Part shown: positions 46,162-56,742 of the stretch, one piece after another
Numbering within the stretch: position 1 is the first letter of the stretch
Layout of the letters: each line of letters opens with the position of its first letter
From: Neorhizobium alkalisoli
Lineage (GTDB): Bacteria > Pseudomonadota > Alphaproteobacteria > Rhizobiales > Rhizobiaceae
Length of the DNA: 64,000 bases
NCBI RefSeq assembly: GCF_007829835.1
Contig: NZ_VIWP01000002.1
Location: 1-64,000, forward strand
Reading direction: 5' to 3'
The notes under the pieces: generated by a model
Databases searched by the model: none
The model's input: only the letters and a program-made list of their open reading frames with translations
What the model was told of the DNA's origin: nothing
Translations under genes and position numbers: made by a program

Positions 46162-46872
46162 TTATTCTTCGTCGCCGCCGCTCGGAGCAAGCAATCCGAG
46201 CTCCTCCAGATCCAGCTGCGTGATCGGGTCTTCCTCCTCGGAAAGCTCGTCGGCACCGATCGGAATGGGGATGGAGAAGCCCGACGGGATGCGTCCGGAG
46301 AGCAGGCCCGCTGCCTTCAATTCTTCGAGACCAGGCAGGTCGCGCAGCTCTTCAAGCCCGAAATGATCGAGAAAGTCCGGTGTCGTGCCCAACGTCACCG
46401 GCCGACCCGGTGAACGACGGCGGCCACGAAACCGCACCCAGCCCGCTTCCATCAGCACATCGAGCGTACCACGCGAGGTCTGCACACCGCGGATCTCCTC
46501 GATCTCGGCGCGGGTGACCGGCTGGTGATAAGCGATGATGGCAAGGACCTCGAGCGCGGCGCGTGACAGCTTCTTGACCTCGCCCTCCTCCTTGCGGATG
46601 ACGAAGGACAGATCGGCGGCGGTACGGAAGGCCCAGCGATCGCCGGTCCGGATGAGATTGACGCCGCGCGGCGCATAAAGCTCGGCAAGGGCCGCCATGA
46701 TCGCCGGAATATCGCTGCCGAGCGGCAGGCGCTCGGCGAGAAAACTTTCAGGCACGGGCTCGGCCGAGGCAAAGACCAGCGCCTCGGCAATGCGGCAGGC
46801 TTCAGTCAGCGTCAGCGGCTCTGAGACGATATCGTCGTCGTTCTCGATCAAATGCTCATTGCTGCCGGACAT
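46162..46872 (-). CDS. scpB: SMC-ScpB complex subunit ScpB
   Basis: This 236-residue winged-helix protein regulates SMC condensin. It has the typical LTEACRIAEALVFASAEPVP, AALEVLAIIAYHQPVTRAEI and IRGVQTSRGTLDVL. The ATG at 46872 overlaps the scpA stop by one base (TGATG). Confidence 0.93.
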   Translation of the reverse strand: MSGSNEHLIENDDDIVSEPLTLTEACRIAEALVFASAEPVPESFLAERLPLGSDIPAIMAALAELYAPRGVNLIRTGDRWAFRTAADLSFVIRKEEGEVKKLSRAALEVLAIIAYHQPVTRAEIEEIRGVQTSRGTLDVLMEAGWVRFRGRRRSPGRPVTLGTTPDFLDHFGLEELRDLPGLEELKAAGLLSGRIPSGFSIPIPIGADELSEEEDPITQLDLEELGLLAPSGGDEE

Positions 46873-47717
46873 CAACGCGAACCCTCGGCGATGGAAGCCG
46901 CAGAGGGCACGACAGGCCGCCCCTCCCCCTTGCGCAGATAGATCGGCTGAAAAGCACCGTCCTGACGGATCTCCAGACGGCCCTCGCGCACCAGCTCCAG
47001 CGATGCGGCAAAGGCGCTTGCCGTCGCCGTGACGCGGTCTTCCGGCGCCAGATATGGCAGGAGATAGTGCTGCAGCGCCGTCCAGTCGCCGATTTCACCC
47101 AGCATGCGGGTCAGAAGCTCACGCGCATCGACAAGCGACCAGACCTTGCGGCGTTCGATCGTGACCTGCGTGACGGCCGTGCGCTGCCTGAGATTGGCAT
47201 AGGCGGATAGGAGATCATAAAGGCTCGCGTCAAACGCCGACTGAGAGCGATGGGGAATATGCTCCGGCGCGCCGCGGGAAAAAATGTCGCGACCGAGGCG
47301 GTTGCGGTTGACGAGCCGGCTTGCGGCATCGCGCATCGCTTCCAGCCGCTTCAGGCGGAAAGCGAGCGTGGCGGCCATTTCCTCGCCGCTCGGGCCATCA
47401 TCGTCCTTGGCCTGTTTGGGGATGAGCAGCCGTGATTTCAGGTAGGCGAGCCATGCCGCCATGACGAGATAATCGGCGGCAAGCTCGATGCGCACCCGCC
47501 GGGCGCTTTCGACGAACAACAGATATTGCTCGGCCAGCGCCAGGACGGAAATGCGCGACAGGTCCACCTTCTGGCTGCGGGCCAGATGCAGGAGAAGATC
47601 GAGCGGGCCTTCAAAACCGGCAACGTCGATCATCAGCGCCGGATCGTCGGCAGCCTTTTCGATGCCGACATCCTGCCAGAGCTTGTCCATAGGAATGACA
47701 TTTTGCGATGTCGTCAT
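46872..47717 (-). CDS. scpA: SMC-ScpA kleisin subunit
   Basis: This 281-residue kleisin bridges SMC heads for chromosome organisation. The N-terminal signature is FEGPLDLLLHLARSQKVDLS, followed by AADYLVMAAWLAYLKSRLLI; the C-terminal winged helix lies near 240-270. It is translationally coupled to scpB. Confidence 0.93.
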   Translation of the reverse strand: MTTSQNVIPMDKLWQDVGIEKAADDPALMIDVAGFEGPLDLLLHLARSQKVDLSRISVLALAEQYLLFVESARRVRIELAADYLVMAAWLAYLKSRLLIPKQAKDDDGPSGEEMAATLAFRLKRLEAMRDAASRLVNRNRLGRDIFSRGAPEHIPHRSQSAFDASLYDLLSAYANLRQRTAVTQVTIERRKVWSLVDARELLTRMLGEIGDWTALQHYLLPYLAPEDRVTATASAFAASLELVREGRLEIRQDGAFQPIYLRKGEGRPVVPSAASIAEGSR

Positions 47718-47747
47718 GCCATTCCGTTCCTTATGCCTCGGCTCCGG

Positions 47748-48764
47748 TCAGGCGCTGGGAAGCAGCCCGTGAAATTCGGCGCGAAGTGTTTCCTCGTCCG
47801 CACCGTCAGCGGCAGCAAATCCGGCTTCGACGGCCTTGGCGCGTCTCAGCGCCTCACCGGCAAGCGGGATCGCTTCCTTCACCACCGCCTTCATTTCGTC
47901 CATCAGGCCGTTGCAATGCAAGATCATATCGCACCCGCCCCCAACAATCCGCGCGGCACGCTCGCCGATCGTGCCCTTCAGCGCGTTCATCGACGTGTCG
48001 TCGGACATCAGCAGGCCGTCGAAACCAATATGGCCGCGGATGATCTCGTCGATCACCTTGCGCGAGATCGTCGCCGGCTCGGTCGGGTCGATGGCGGTGA
48101 AGACGATATGAGCGCTCATCGCCATCAACTCGTTCTTGAGCGCGACGAAGGGCAGGAAGTCGTGTGCTTCCAGCTCCGCGCGCGAGGCGGTAACGACCGG
48201 CAGTTCGTGATGCGAATCGGCCATGCCTCGGCCATGGCCCGGCATGTGCTTCATCACCGGCAGCATGCCGCCCGCCTTCAGGCCATCGGCAGCAGCCTGC
48301 CCCATGGCAGAGACCAGCGCCGGATCGAAACCATAGGCGCGGTCACCGATGACATTGCTCGCCCCTTCGACCGGCACATCGAGGACCGGGAGGCAATCGA
48401 CATTGATGCCGAATTTCATCAGATCAAAGGCATGCAGGCGCGACATCAGCCAGGCGGCGCGAAGGCCCGCCTCGCGGTCACGCCTGTAGATCTCGCCGAG
48501 CACCGCAGCCGAAGGGTAACGCTCGATCATCGGCGGGCGGATGCGCTGAACGCGGCCACCTTCCTGGTCGATCAGGACCGGCGCGTCCGGACGCCCGATG
48601 CTGTCGCGCATGGCGGCGACGAGATCGGTGATCTGCGCCGGCTCGATGCAATTGCGGGCAAACAGGATGAAACCCCAGGGCCGCTCGTCGCGGTAAAAGG
48701 AAATTTCATCGGCTGTCAGTTGCGGGCCGCTGGAGCCCAGGATCATCGCTTTTGATTCGCTCAT
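47748..48764 (-). CDS. nagZ: Beta-N-acetylhexosaminidase NagZ
   Basis: This 338-residue cytoplasmic family 3 glycoside hydrolase removes GlcNAc from recycled muropeptides, which also feeds AmpC-type induction. The catalytic loop reads MKHMPGHGRGMADSHHELP and the nucleophile region LLMSDDTSMNAL. AGGA precedes the ATG. It lies between the SPOR gene and scpA on one strand. Confidence 0.94.
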   Translation of the reverse strand: MSESKAMILGSSGPQLTADEISFYRDERPWGFILFARNCIEPAQITDLVAAMRDSIGRPDAPVLIDQEGGRVQRIRPPMIERYPSAAVLGEIYRRDREAGLRAAWLMSRLHAFDLMKFGINVDCLPVLDVPVEGASNVIGDRAYGFDPALVSAMGQAAADGLKAGGMLPVMKHMPGHGRGMADSHHELPVVTASRAELEAHDFLPFVALKNELMAMSAHIVFTAIDPTEPATISRKVIDEIIRGHIGFDGLLMSDDTSMNALKGTIGERAARIVGGGCDMILHCNGLMDEMKAVVKEAIPLAGEALRRAKAVEAGFAAADGADEETLRAEFHGLLPSA

Positions 48765-48772
48765 GACAAATC

Positions 48773-49049
48773 CTAGAGCCTTTCCTTGTTAGATTGAAGC
48801 ATTCTGCCGGAGCAGGTTTTCGTTGGGGCAGAGGCGATTGGCGAAGGGCATACCATAGGGTACGTCCGAGCCGATCGCCTCTGATCCCGGCGGAAAGATG
48901 CCCGGCCCCTTCGGGGTTGGCTGAACCGGGCCGGCTGATCGCCTGGCCGGCTTGGCCGTATGCCGCAGCTACGACGCGCGCCGGCCAGGCGACCATCCGA
49001 CTCCGCTTGAGCCAACAGAATGCTTCAATCTAACAAGGAAAGGCTCTAG
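48773..49049. repeat. MITE-like element with 34-bp perfect terminal inverted repeats
   Basis: The arm at 48773-48806 (starting CTAGAGCCTTTCC) is an exact reverse complement of 49016-49049. The 209-base interior contains further internal inverted segments (CAGAGGCGAT...ATCGCCTCTG and GCCTGGCCGGC...GCCGGCCAGGC) and no gene. Repeats starting CTAGAGC-TTTCC are dispersed in rhizobial genomes. No clear target duplication beyond the CTAG ends is visible. Confidence 0.85.
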
Positions 49050-49063
49050 ATGGGATGGAGGCA

Positions 49064-49092
49064 ATAAAAAACGGGGCGCCAGGCGCCCCGTT
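49064..49092 (-). terminator. Terminator after SPOR-protein gene
   Basis: An AACGGGGCGCC stem and its complement are followed by a T-run on the minus strand, 33 bases past the stop. Confidence 0.85.
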
Positions 49093-49124
49093 GGATTTCA
49101 GGAAACTCCAGGTCCTGCCACCGC

Positions 49125-52100
49125 TTACTTGGCGACGAGGCAGGTACCGCCGGCTGCGCGATACTTTTCGCAGAGCGCTACGGCATCGGTCTTGCTGCCG
49201 GCCGGGATACGGACGCGGTAGAACGTGCCCTTGCCGGCAATCTCGGCAGCCTTGATGTCGACGCCGCGTCCAGCAATCACGCCACCGAATTTCGACGACA
49301 GGCTCTGATACGACTTCTGGGCATCGGCCTGGGTCGGCAGCGAGGCGATCTGGATGACGTAACCGCCATCACCGACGGAAGCGACCTGGGTCGGAGCGGC
49401 CGGAGCCGGCTGCGCTGCGACAGGTGCAGCTGCTGCCGGCGTCGGAGCACGTACGGCACCCTTGTCACTTACCGCAGCCACGACATTGACGGGCTGCTGC
49501 GACGGACGGGTGGTCGGAACCGGAGCCTTGGAGACCGATGTATTTGCAGGCGCCTGCATTTCGGCAGTCGTCGTCGAGACCGGCATGATATCCGTCGCAG
49601 ACGCCGACGTCTGCTGGATCGAGGCCGGTGCCGCAGAGTGAGCGGCAGGCGCAGCGTTTGCAGCTGCCAGTTCAGGCGCCTTGACCGAAGCGGCCGGCAT
49701 CTTTTCAGACGAAGGCGAGGCCAGAGCCGGCACCGGAGATGCAGCCGAAGCCGAAACTTCCTGCTCCACCAGCTTGCCGTCCGGGCGGACGATCATCGTC
49801 TTGACGCGACGCGGTGCAACGGTGACCGCATCCTGCTGGCCGTTTGCAGCAACCTGCTGCTGACCCTGCTGCGGCAGAAGCCGCGGATCTTCGGTCTGAC
49901 CGACATCGGTTGGCTCGATATCGTTTTCGCCTTCCAGCGGCAGGCTTTCCGGCATCAGGGTTTTCTGGACGACGTCGACCGGCTGTTCGTCGCTGGAGAT
50001 CAGCGCCTGCTGCTTCGGCGTCTGCGGTGCGGCACCTGCAACGCGGTCGTAAACCGCCTTGTCCTGGTTCGGCACCGTCTTGCCGCCCGGATTTTCCGGA
50101 ACGACCTTGATCGGATCCTTGTCGGCAGCGATCACGACGGGCTCGCCGCCGGAGACGACGCGCGACATGCCACCACCGAGCAGGGCATAAGCGCCACCAC
50201 CGAACAGCGCCACGGCGCCGACGAAGGCAAGCGGCAGAACCCAGGCGCGGGCCGAACGGCGGGAACCGCTCTCCTCGAACTCACCCGCATAAGCTGCTTC
50301 CGCATCGTAGTCGGCGGCCGGCAGCGGCGTTGCCAGGCTGCGGCGGAAATCTTCCTCGAGCGCCTTTTCGAAATCGTCGAGATCGGCCTGGACCGGCTGC
50401 GCATCCTTGCGCGGCTCGGCTGCGCGTGCGGCGGCGGCAGCAGATACCGGGATAGCGGCCTGTTCCTTCGCGGCAGGCGATGCCGTGTTCGACGGCTCGA
50501 CCAGCAGGGCTGCAAGCTCCGCATCGATATCGAGATCGTATTCCGGCGTGTAGAGCGGCTCCTCCTCAGGCTCCTCGACCGGGAGCGCCGGAACATCAAG
50601 CTCGGCGATAGCCTCGGGGTTCTCTTCCGAATCGGCGATCAGCGCCGGATCGAAAGGAAGCTCTTCAGCGACCTGTTCGGACACATCCTCTTCGGCAGCG
50701 GCGGCGACAGCCGGCTGGGCAAAGGATCTTGCATTTTCGGACGGTGCATCAAAAACAGCGGCCGGTGCCGTGAAGGCCGCGGCCTGAGCGGCACGAACCG
50801 GCTGCTGAGCCTCGACCGCCTGCTTGACGGGCTGACGGTTGTTTTCCTCGCCGACGATATCGGCCAGATCGAGTTCGAGATCGTCGAGCGCAAGCTCAAA
50901 AGCCTCGTCGGCGAACGGATCGATATCAAACGGATCGTCCGAAACTTTTGGCGCAGCCGCAGCGACTGCAGGCGCAGCAACAATCGGCGCGGCAATAACA
51001 GGTGCTGCAACGATCGGCGCCGGCGAAGCGACGAGCGGCTTTACCGGAGTTGCCGGCTGCCCACCAACCGGGAAGCGACCGATATCATAGATCAGCTCGT
51101 CGAGCGCCGAAAACTTTTCGACCGGCTTCTGAACCTGGACATCGGCAACAGCGGGTGCGGCCGGCTTCGGCAGTTCGAATGCCAGCGGCTGAACCGGCGA
51201 AGACGCGATCGGCTGCGAGGCGACCGGCGCCGATGCGGCGTCGGTCTTCATGAAGGAAAGATCCCAGTCGGCTGCAGCAGCAGCGACGGCATCGGAGGCC
51301 TGCGCATCGGCCGTCTTGGCATCGAGAGTCGGCGCGTCAAAAACCGGCTGCGGTGCAACGACCGGTGCGGTTTCGGGAGCGCGCGCAATCGGCGTCACGC
51401 CGCCATTGATGTGGAAATTCGCCAGCGGCATGCGGAAGCCGGGCGTATAACCTTCCTTGCGGCGGCTCTCGGGCTGCTGGACCTGCTGAACCGGAATGAC
51501 CGGCGCTGCGGGAGCAACCGGCTGCGGCTCGCTGATGAAGGAGTTTTCGAGTTCGGCGGCCAGATCGAAAGCAGGCGCTTCGACCGGAGCTGCCGGCTGC
51601 GCGCGCTCGAACTTCGGCTCGGCTTCAAAAAATGCAGCGGGATCATAGGCCTGCGCCTGACGGACCGGCTCTTCGAAAACCGGCTCGGGGCGGATCTCTT
51701 CGAACGGCGTGGGGACCGGTGTGGGCTCGGCATAAACTGCAGCCGGCTCGACGGACGGATATGCCGTGGAAGCTGGATCGGCAGCAAGAGCGCCCTCGCC
51801 GCGCCATTCGGCCACGTCATCGGGCTGGATCGGCTCGACATAGACCTGTTCGGCGGCCTGCTCGGTGTATGAGTTCGCCTCAAGCTGCTCCGGCGCATTG
51901 CCATAGGCAGGCGCATCAAACGCGGCCGATGCAGCTTCCTGGGCCGGCTCGTCGAGCGGAATATCGTTGACGGGATCAATGCGGGGCGTGTCGTATTGCT
52001 CGAACTCGCGCAGCAATTCGTCTTCGAGATTGAAGACCGGATCGTGCCGGGGTCCGACGACCTGATCAGCCGAAACCGGCGGCGCGGGACGCACAGCCGG

Positions 52101-52205
52101 CTTCTCTTCAAAACCTACAATGCGGGCCAGTTCCGCCAACGGATCGCCATCCGCAAAGAAATCCGGACCATCGTTCCGGCTACGCGCAAGGTTATTTTCC
52201 GCCAT
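49125..52205 (-). CDS. Large SPOR-domain cell-envelope protein
   Basis: The product has 1026 residues. The first 640 or so are cytoplasmic and of low complexity (Ala/Pro/Glu-rich) with the conserved start FFADGDPLAELARIVGF. A single helix (ARAWVLPLAFVGAVALFGGG) follows, then a periplasmic Ala/Pro linker and a C-terminal SPOR domain (YVIQIASLPTQADAQKSYQS to the end) that binds denuded glycan at division sites. The ATG at 52205 matches the conserved N-terminus; a GTG at 52217 is possible. It lies directly downstream of argS. Confidence 0.87.
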   Translation of the reverse strand: MAENNLARSRNDGPDFFADGDPLAELARIVGFEEKPAVRPAPPVSADQVVGPRHDPVFNLEDELLREFEQYDTPRIDPVNDIPLDEPAQEAASAAFDAPAYGNAPEQLEANSYTEQAAEQVYVEPIQPDDVAEWRGEGALAADPASTAYPSVEPAAVYAEPTPVPTPFEEIRPEPVFEEPVRQAQAYDPAAFFEAEPKFERAQPAAPVEAPAFDLAAELENSFISEPQPVAPAAPVIPVQQVQQPESRRKEGYTPGFRMPLANFHINGGVTPIARAPETAPVVAPQPVFDAPTLDAKTADAQASDAVAAAAADWDLSFMKTDAASAPVASQPIASSPVQPLAFELPKPAAPAVADVQVQKPVEKFSALDELIYDIGRFPVGGQPATPVKPLVASPAPIVAAPVIAAPIVAAPAVAAAAPKVSDDPFDIDPFADEAFELALDDLELDLADIVGEENNRQPVKQAVEAQQPVRAAQAAAFTAPAAVFDAPSENARSFAQPAVAAAAEEDVSEQVAEELPFDPALIADSEENPEAIAELDVPALPVEEPEEEPLYTPEYDLDIDAELAALLVEPSNTASPAAKEQAAIPVSAAAAARAAEPRKDAQPVQADLDDFEKALEEDFRRSLATPLPAADYDAEAAYAGEFEESGSRRSARAWVLPLAFVGAVALFGGGAYALLGGGMSRVVSGGEPVVIAADKDPIKVVPENPGGKTVPNQDKAVYDRVAGAAPQTPKQQALISSDEQPVDVVQKTLMPESLPLEGENDIEPTDVGQTEDPRLLPQQGQQQVAANGQQDAVTVAPRRVKTMIVRPDGKLVEQEVSASAASPVPALASPSSEKMPAASVKAPELAAANAAPAAHSAAPASIQQTSASATDIMPVSTTTAEMQAPANTSVSKAPVPTTRPSQQPVNVVAAVSDKGAVRAPTPAAAAPVAAQPAPAAPTQVASVGDGGYVIQIASLPTQADAQKSYQSLSSKFGGVIAGRGVDIKAAEIAGKGTFYRVRIPAGSKTDAVALCEKYRAAGGTCLVAK

Positions 52206-52272
52206 TCCGTTGCTCACTCAACCAACATTACAACCGTCTCTACCAGCGCAATGTGGGGAAATGAGGGCGTTT

Positions 52273-54030
52273 TTACCGCATTTCTTCCGGTGCTGCTGTA
52301 CCTGTGATTGCAAGTCCTGACTTCAGAACACAGGCGACCGCATGCACCAGCCCAAGCCTGGCAATGCTCAATTGTCGGTTTTTATCGTTAACAAAACGTA
52401 ATTCAGGATTTTCCTTACCTTTATTCCAATGGGAATGGAAGGAACTGGCCAGATCATACAGGTAAAAGGCCAGTCTATGCGGCTCCTGGGCAATGGCAGC
52501 AGCTTCGACGATTCGCGGATATTCGGCAAGCTTGGCGACAAGCTGAAGCTCGTTCGGATCGCTTATCTCGGCAGCGGCCGAAGCAAGATCCACCGTGGCG
52601 AGATCGAGGTCCGGAAACGCGTCCTTTGCCTGACGGAAGACCGAGGCGCAGCGTGCATGCGCATATTGCACGTAGAAGACCGGATTGTCCTTCGACTGTT
52701 CCGTCACCTTGGCAAAGTCGAAATCGAGCGGCTCGGAGCTCTTTCTGTAGAGCATCATGAAGCGCACGGCATCGCGGCCGACTTCGTCGACCACGTCACG
52801 CAGGGTGACGAAATTGCCGGAGCGTTTCGACATTTTGACCGGCTCTCCCTCGCGGAAAAGCTTGACCAGCTGGCAGAGAAGCACGGTGAGCTTGGCCTTG
52901 CCGTCGGACACGGCGCGGGCGACAGCCTCCAGACGCTTGACGTAACCGCCGTGGTCGGCGCCGAGAACGTAGATCATCTCGTCGTAGCCGCGGTCGAACT
53001 TGTCCTTGAAATAGGCAACGTCGGCGGCGAAATAGGTATAACTGCCATCCGACTTGATCAGCGGGCGGTCGATATCGTCACCGACCTCCGTCGAGCGGAA
53101 CAGCGTCTGCTCGCGGTCCTCCCAGTCTTCGGGCAGCTGGCCCTTGGGCGGCGGCAGCGTGCCGCGATAGACATGGCCCTTGAAGGTCAGGTCGTTGATC
53201 GCCTGGCGGATCCGCTGGGCGCCGTTGGCGTGCAGGGTGCGTTCCGAATAGAAAACGTCGTGATGCACGTTGAGCGCCGCGAGATCGTCGCGGATCAGCG
53301 CCATCATCATCTCGATCGACTTTTCCTTGACGATCGGCAGCCATTCCTCTTCCGGCATGGCATGCAGCCGCGGGCCGTATTCGGCGGCAAGCGCTTCACC
53401 GACCGGGATCAGGTAATCGCCGGGATAAAGACCGGACGGGATCTCGCCGATCGTTTCGCCGAGCGCTTCGCGATACCGCAGGAAGACCGAGCGGGCGAGC
53501 ACATCGATCTGGCTGCCGGCGTCGTTGATGTAATATTCCTTGGTGACGTCGTAACCGGCGAAATCCATCAGGTTAGCCAGCGCGTCGCCCACCACGGCGC
53601 CGCGGCAATGGCCGACATGCATCGGGCCGGTCGGGTTGGCCGAGACATATTCGACATTGGCCTTATGGCCGGCGCCAACCTTGGAGCGGCCGTAATTCAG
53701 GCCTTCCGAGACCATGGCGGAAAGCAGCTGCTGCCAGTAGCCGGTCGAAAGGCGGATGTTGATGAAGCCGGGGCCGGCAACGGACACTTCGCTGACATCG
53801 GCATCGCCGCGCAGGGCTTCGGCAATGATTTCGGCAAGCGCGCGCGGATTGGTGCCGAGCGGTTTCGAAAGCACCATCGCGGCATTGGTGGCGACATCGC
53901 CATGGCTCTGGTCGCGCGGCGGCTCGACGGTAACGCGGGCGAGATCGACCGGCGTTTCCTGCGCCTTGATCAGCTCAAGGCCTTCCAGAGTCGTCTTAAT
54001 TCTCTTCTCGAAATCGGCAAACAGATTCAT
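52273..54030 (-). CDS. argS: Arginine-tRNA ligase
   Basis: This 585-residue class I synthetase has the HIGH-type motif [25 protein letters not shown] in [18 protein letters not shown] and a DALR anticodon-binding C-terminus. The start [10 protein letters not shown] at 54030 fits relatives; ATGs at 54039 and 54060 are in frame. Confidence 0.95.
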   Translation of the reverse strand: MNLFADFEKRIKTTLEGLELIKAQETPVDLARVTVEPPRDQSHGDVATNAAMVLSKPLGTNPRALAEIIAEALRGDADVSEVSVAGPGFINIRLSTGYWQQLLSAMVSEGLNYGRSKVGAGHKANVEYVSANPTGPMHVGHCRGAVVGDALANLMDFAGYDVTKEYYINDAGSQIDVLARSVFLRYREALGETIGEIPSGLYPGDYLIPVGEALAAEYGPRLHAMPEEEWLPIVKEKSIEMMMALIRDDLAALNVHHDVFYSERTLHANGAQRIRQAINDLTFKGHVYRGTLPPPKGQLPEDWEDREQTLFRSTEVGDDIDRPLIKSDGSYTYFAADVAYFKDKFDRGYDEMIYVLGADHGGYVKRLEAVARAVSDGKAKLTVLLCQLVKLFREGEPVKMSKRSGNFVTLRDVVDEVGRDAVRFMMLYRKSSEPLDFDFAKVTEQSKDNPVFYVQYAHARCASVFRQAKDAFPDLDLATVDLASAAAEISDPNELQLVAKLAEYPRIVEAAAIAQEPHRLAFYLYDLASSFHSHWNKGKENPELRFVNDKNRQLSIARLGLVHAVACVLKSGLAITGTAAPEEMR

Positions 54031-54097
54031 GTCACTCATCCGGGCGTAACGCCCCTGCAAGCTCGTTAAGAGCCGTTAACATTCGTTGGCGCGGTGC

Positions 54098-55330
54098 CTA
54101 GCGCAAATCGGGAGTCTGGTCAAACAGCTCGCCATGCACCCGGATCGCATAGGTATCGGTCATGCCGGCGAGATAGTCGGCAACATGGCGCGCCCTCGCC
54201 GCATCTTCGAGCCCGGCAATATGATGCACCCAGTAATGGCTGCGCATCAGCGACGGATCGCTCATATAGGCGCCGAACAGGTCTGCGACGATCTGGCTCG
54301 CACCGGCCCGGATACGCATGATTTCCGGATGCCGGTAGATGCGGGAAAAGAGCAGTTTCTTGATCGCCTTGTCCGTGTCCGCCATCTCCGGCGAAAAGGT
54401 CGCAGTAACCCGGCCGGCGGCACGGATATCAGCGGCGCTCTCCGGCTTCAGGACAGACAGATTGGCCTGGGTGACGCCGATCACGTCTTCCACCATGCGG
54501 GTAATCTGGCGGCGCATGATCTCGTGGACGAAACGGCTTGCCTCCAGTCCCGGATACCGATCGCGCACGTCGCGCATGAGGCCGGCAAGGAACGGCACTT
54601 CTTCCAGCATTTCGAAAGTCAGGAGGCCGGAGCGCAGGCCGTCGTCGATATCGTGGGTATTGTAGGCGATATCGTCGGAAATCGCCGCCACCTGCGCCTC
54701 AAGGCTGGCGAAGCTTGCGAGTTCCAGATCGTGCAGGGCGCAATAATCGAGGATCGGCTGCGGCACCGGCTTTTCGCCGCCATGACCGCCGGAGCCATGC
54801 GCAGACGGTCCAAGCAGCGGGCCATTGTGCTTGACGAGGCCTTCGAGGCTTTCCCAGGTGAGGTTCAGCCCGTCGAAATCCGCATACCGGCGCTCAAGCT
54901 TGGTCACGACCCGCAGCGACTGGGCGTTATGATCAAAACCGCCATAGGGCAGCATGACCTCGTGCAGCGCATCCTCGCCGGTATGACCGAAGGGCGTGTG
55001 GCCGAAATCGTGGACGAGTGCCACGCCCTCGGCGAGATCCTCGTCGAGCTTGAGCGCCCGGGCAAGCGCGCGGGCGATCTGCGCGACTTCGATCGTATGG
55101 GTAAGACGCGTGCGATAATGGTCGCCATCAGGGCTGATAAAGACCTGGGTCTTGTGTTTCAGGCGGCGGAAGGCGGTCGTGTGGACGATGCGGTCGCGAT
55201 CGCGCTGAAATTCCGAACGAGTGAGACTGTTGTCGCTTGGAAAAAGCCTTCCCCGCGAGGTCCATGGGTCGCAGGCGAAAACGGCTCTGTCGCCGCTGCC
55301 GAAACCGAGCGCCCGCGTATCGATCGTCAT
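54098..55330 (-). CDS. dgt: Deoxyguanosinetriphosphate triphosphohydrolase-like protein
   Basis: This 410-residue HD-domain dNTP triphosphohydrolase has metal ligands in [17 protein letters not shown] and [19 protein letters not shown], and a later Asp in [15 protein letters not shown]. It heads the run dgt-argS-SPOR and is divergent from erpA. Confidence 0.92.
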   Translation of the reverse strand: MTIDTRALGFGSGDRAVFACDPWTSRGRLFPSDNSLTRSEFQRDRDRIVHTTAFRRLKHKTQVFISPDGDHYRTRLTHTIEVAQIARALARALKLDEDLAEGVALVHDFGHTPFGHTGEDALHEVMLPYGGFDHNAQSLRVVTKLERRYADFDGLNLTWESLEGLVKHNGPLLGPSAHGSGGHGGEKPVPQPILDYCALHDLELASFASLEAQVAAISDDIAYNTHDIDDGLRSGLLTFEMLEEVPFLAGLMRDVRDRYPGLEASRFVHEIMRRQITRMVEDVIGVTQANLSVLKPESAADIRAAGRVTATFSPEMADTDKAIKKLLFSRIYRHPEIMRIRAGASQIVADLFGAYMSDPSLMRSHYWVHHIAGLEDAARARHVADYLAGMTDTYAIRVHGELFDQTPDLR

Positions 55331-55526
55331 GCTCTCACCTGCCCTTTGCGCATCATCACTCTGGCATTAGCCTTGGCCACCTTGACGCCAACCCATTGAC
55401 GCGTCGTTCACGTCTTCATACCTATAGAGGAACGGTATGCAACGCCGGTAACAGTATCGCCGGATGCTTGCGCCAAAATTCACCTGCGGAACCGCCGGGC
55501 CTTGAACCTGGCAGGAGACGGAAAAT

Positions 55527-55856
55527 ATGACCACGAATGTAACTCTCTCGGATGCCGCGGCCAAGCGGATTGCCCAGATCGTATCGGCCGAAGCCGGCAA
55601 GCAGGCGCTGCGCGTCTCGGTCGAAGGTGGCGGCTGTTCCGGCTTTTCCTACAAGTTCGACCTTGCCGAAGCACCGTCCGACGACGATGTCGTGATCGCC
55701 AATGGCGATGCCAAGGTGCTGATCGACAGCCTGTCGCTGGTCTACATGGCCGGTTCGCAGATCGATTTCGTCGATAACCTGCTCGGCCAGTCCTTCCAGA
55801 TCAACAATCCGAATGCCGTCGCCAGCTGCGGCTGTGGCACCAGCTTCTCGATCTGA
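55527..55856 (+). CDS. erpA: Iron-sulfur cluster insertion protein (A-type carrier)
   Basis: This 109-residue HesB/IscA-type carrier delivers Fe-S clusters to client proteins. Its three cluster cysteines are in GGGCSGF and SCGCGTSF. CAGGAG precedes the ATG. ErpA is the usual name for this stand-alone form; IscA/SufA-like assignment cannot be excluded. Confidence 0.92.
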   Translation: MTTNVTLSDAAAKRIAQIVSAEAGKQALRVSVEGGGCSGFSYKFDLAEAPSDDDVVIANGDAKVLIDSLSLVYMAGSQIDFVDNLLGQSFQINNPNAVASCGCGTSFSI

Positions 55857-55938
55857 GCCTTACCCAAAACCATCTTCGCCCTTTCCAAGCCGCTTCCATT
55901 CGCTAAAAGGGAGAGCTTGAAGACGAGGATGGCATAAG

Positions 55939-56742
55939 ATGAAGATCGCGACCTGGAACATCAATGGCGTCAAGGCGCGGATCGACAATCTGCGCCAGTG
56001 GCTCACCGATTCGTCTCCCGACATCGTCTGCCTGCAGGAAATCAAATCCGTCGACGAAGGGTTTCCGCGTCTCGAAATCGAGGCGCTCGGTTATCATGTC
56101 GAAACCCATGGCCAGAAAGGCTTTAACGGCGTCGCGATCCTGTCGAAGCTGAAGCCGGAAGATGTCATGCGCGGCCTTCCGGGCGACGACAGCGACGAAC
56201 AGTCGCGTTATATCGAATGCGTGTTTTCGGTCGAAGGCGGCGTCATCCGCGTTGCCTCGATCTACCTGCCGAATGGCAATCCGTCCGACGATCCGGTCAA
56301 ATACCCCTACAAGCTCGCCTGGATGGAACGGCTGCGCCGCCATGCGGAGACCTGCCTTCTATTGGAAGAGCCGCTGATTCTCGCCGGCGATTACAACGTC
56401 ATCCCCGAGCCGCATGACTGTTTCGACCCGGCCGTCTGGGCGACGGATGCGCTGTTCCTGCCGGAAACGCGTGCCGCTTTCCGCCGCCTCGAAAACCTCG
56501 GCCTTACCGACGCCGTCCGGGCGACGACGGATGCGACAAAACTTTATTCCTTCTGGGATTACCAGGCCGGCGCCTGGCCGAAGAATAACGGCATCCGCAT
56601 CGACCATCTTCTCTTGTCGCCGGAAGCAGCCGACAGGCTGAAGGCGACGGCGATCGAAAAGCATGTGCGCGCCTGGGAAAAACCGTCGGACCACGTGCCG
56701 GTCGTCGGCCTGTTCGATTTCTCTGCTCCGTCAGCGGTGTGA
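55939..56742 (+). CDS. xthA: Exodeoxyribonuclease III
   Basis: This 267-residue AP endonuclease and 3' exonuclease acts in base excision repair. The catalytic motifs are ATWNINGVKAR, CLQEIKS, LAGDYNVIPEPHDCFDP, GIRIDHLLLS and the terminal SDHVPV. It overlaps the converging VOC gene by 12 bases at the 3' end. Confidence 0.94.
   Translation: MKIATWNINGVKARIDNLRQWLTDSSPDIVCLQEIKSVDEGFPRLEIEALGYHVETHGQKGFNGVAILSKLKPEDVMRGLPGDDSDEQSRYIECVFSVEGGVIRVASIYLPNGNPSDDPVKYPYKLAWMERLRRHAETCLLLEEPLILAGDYNVIPEPHDCFDPAVWATDALFLPETRAAFRRLENLGLTDAVRATTDATKLYSFWDYQAGAWPKNNGIRIDHLLLSPEAADRLKATAIEKHVRAWEKPSDHVPVVGLFDFSAPSAV

Noticed and set aside
49638..51872. 744-codon open frame opposite the SPOR gene
   Set aside because: The composition (Arg/Gly/Asp-rich repeats) simply reflects the low-complexity gene on the other strand.
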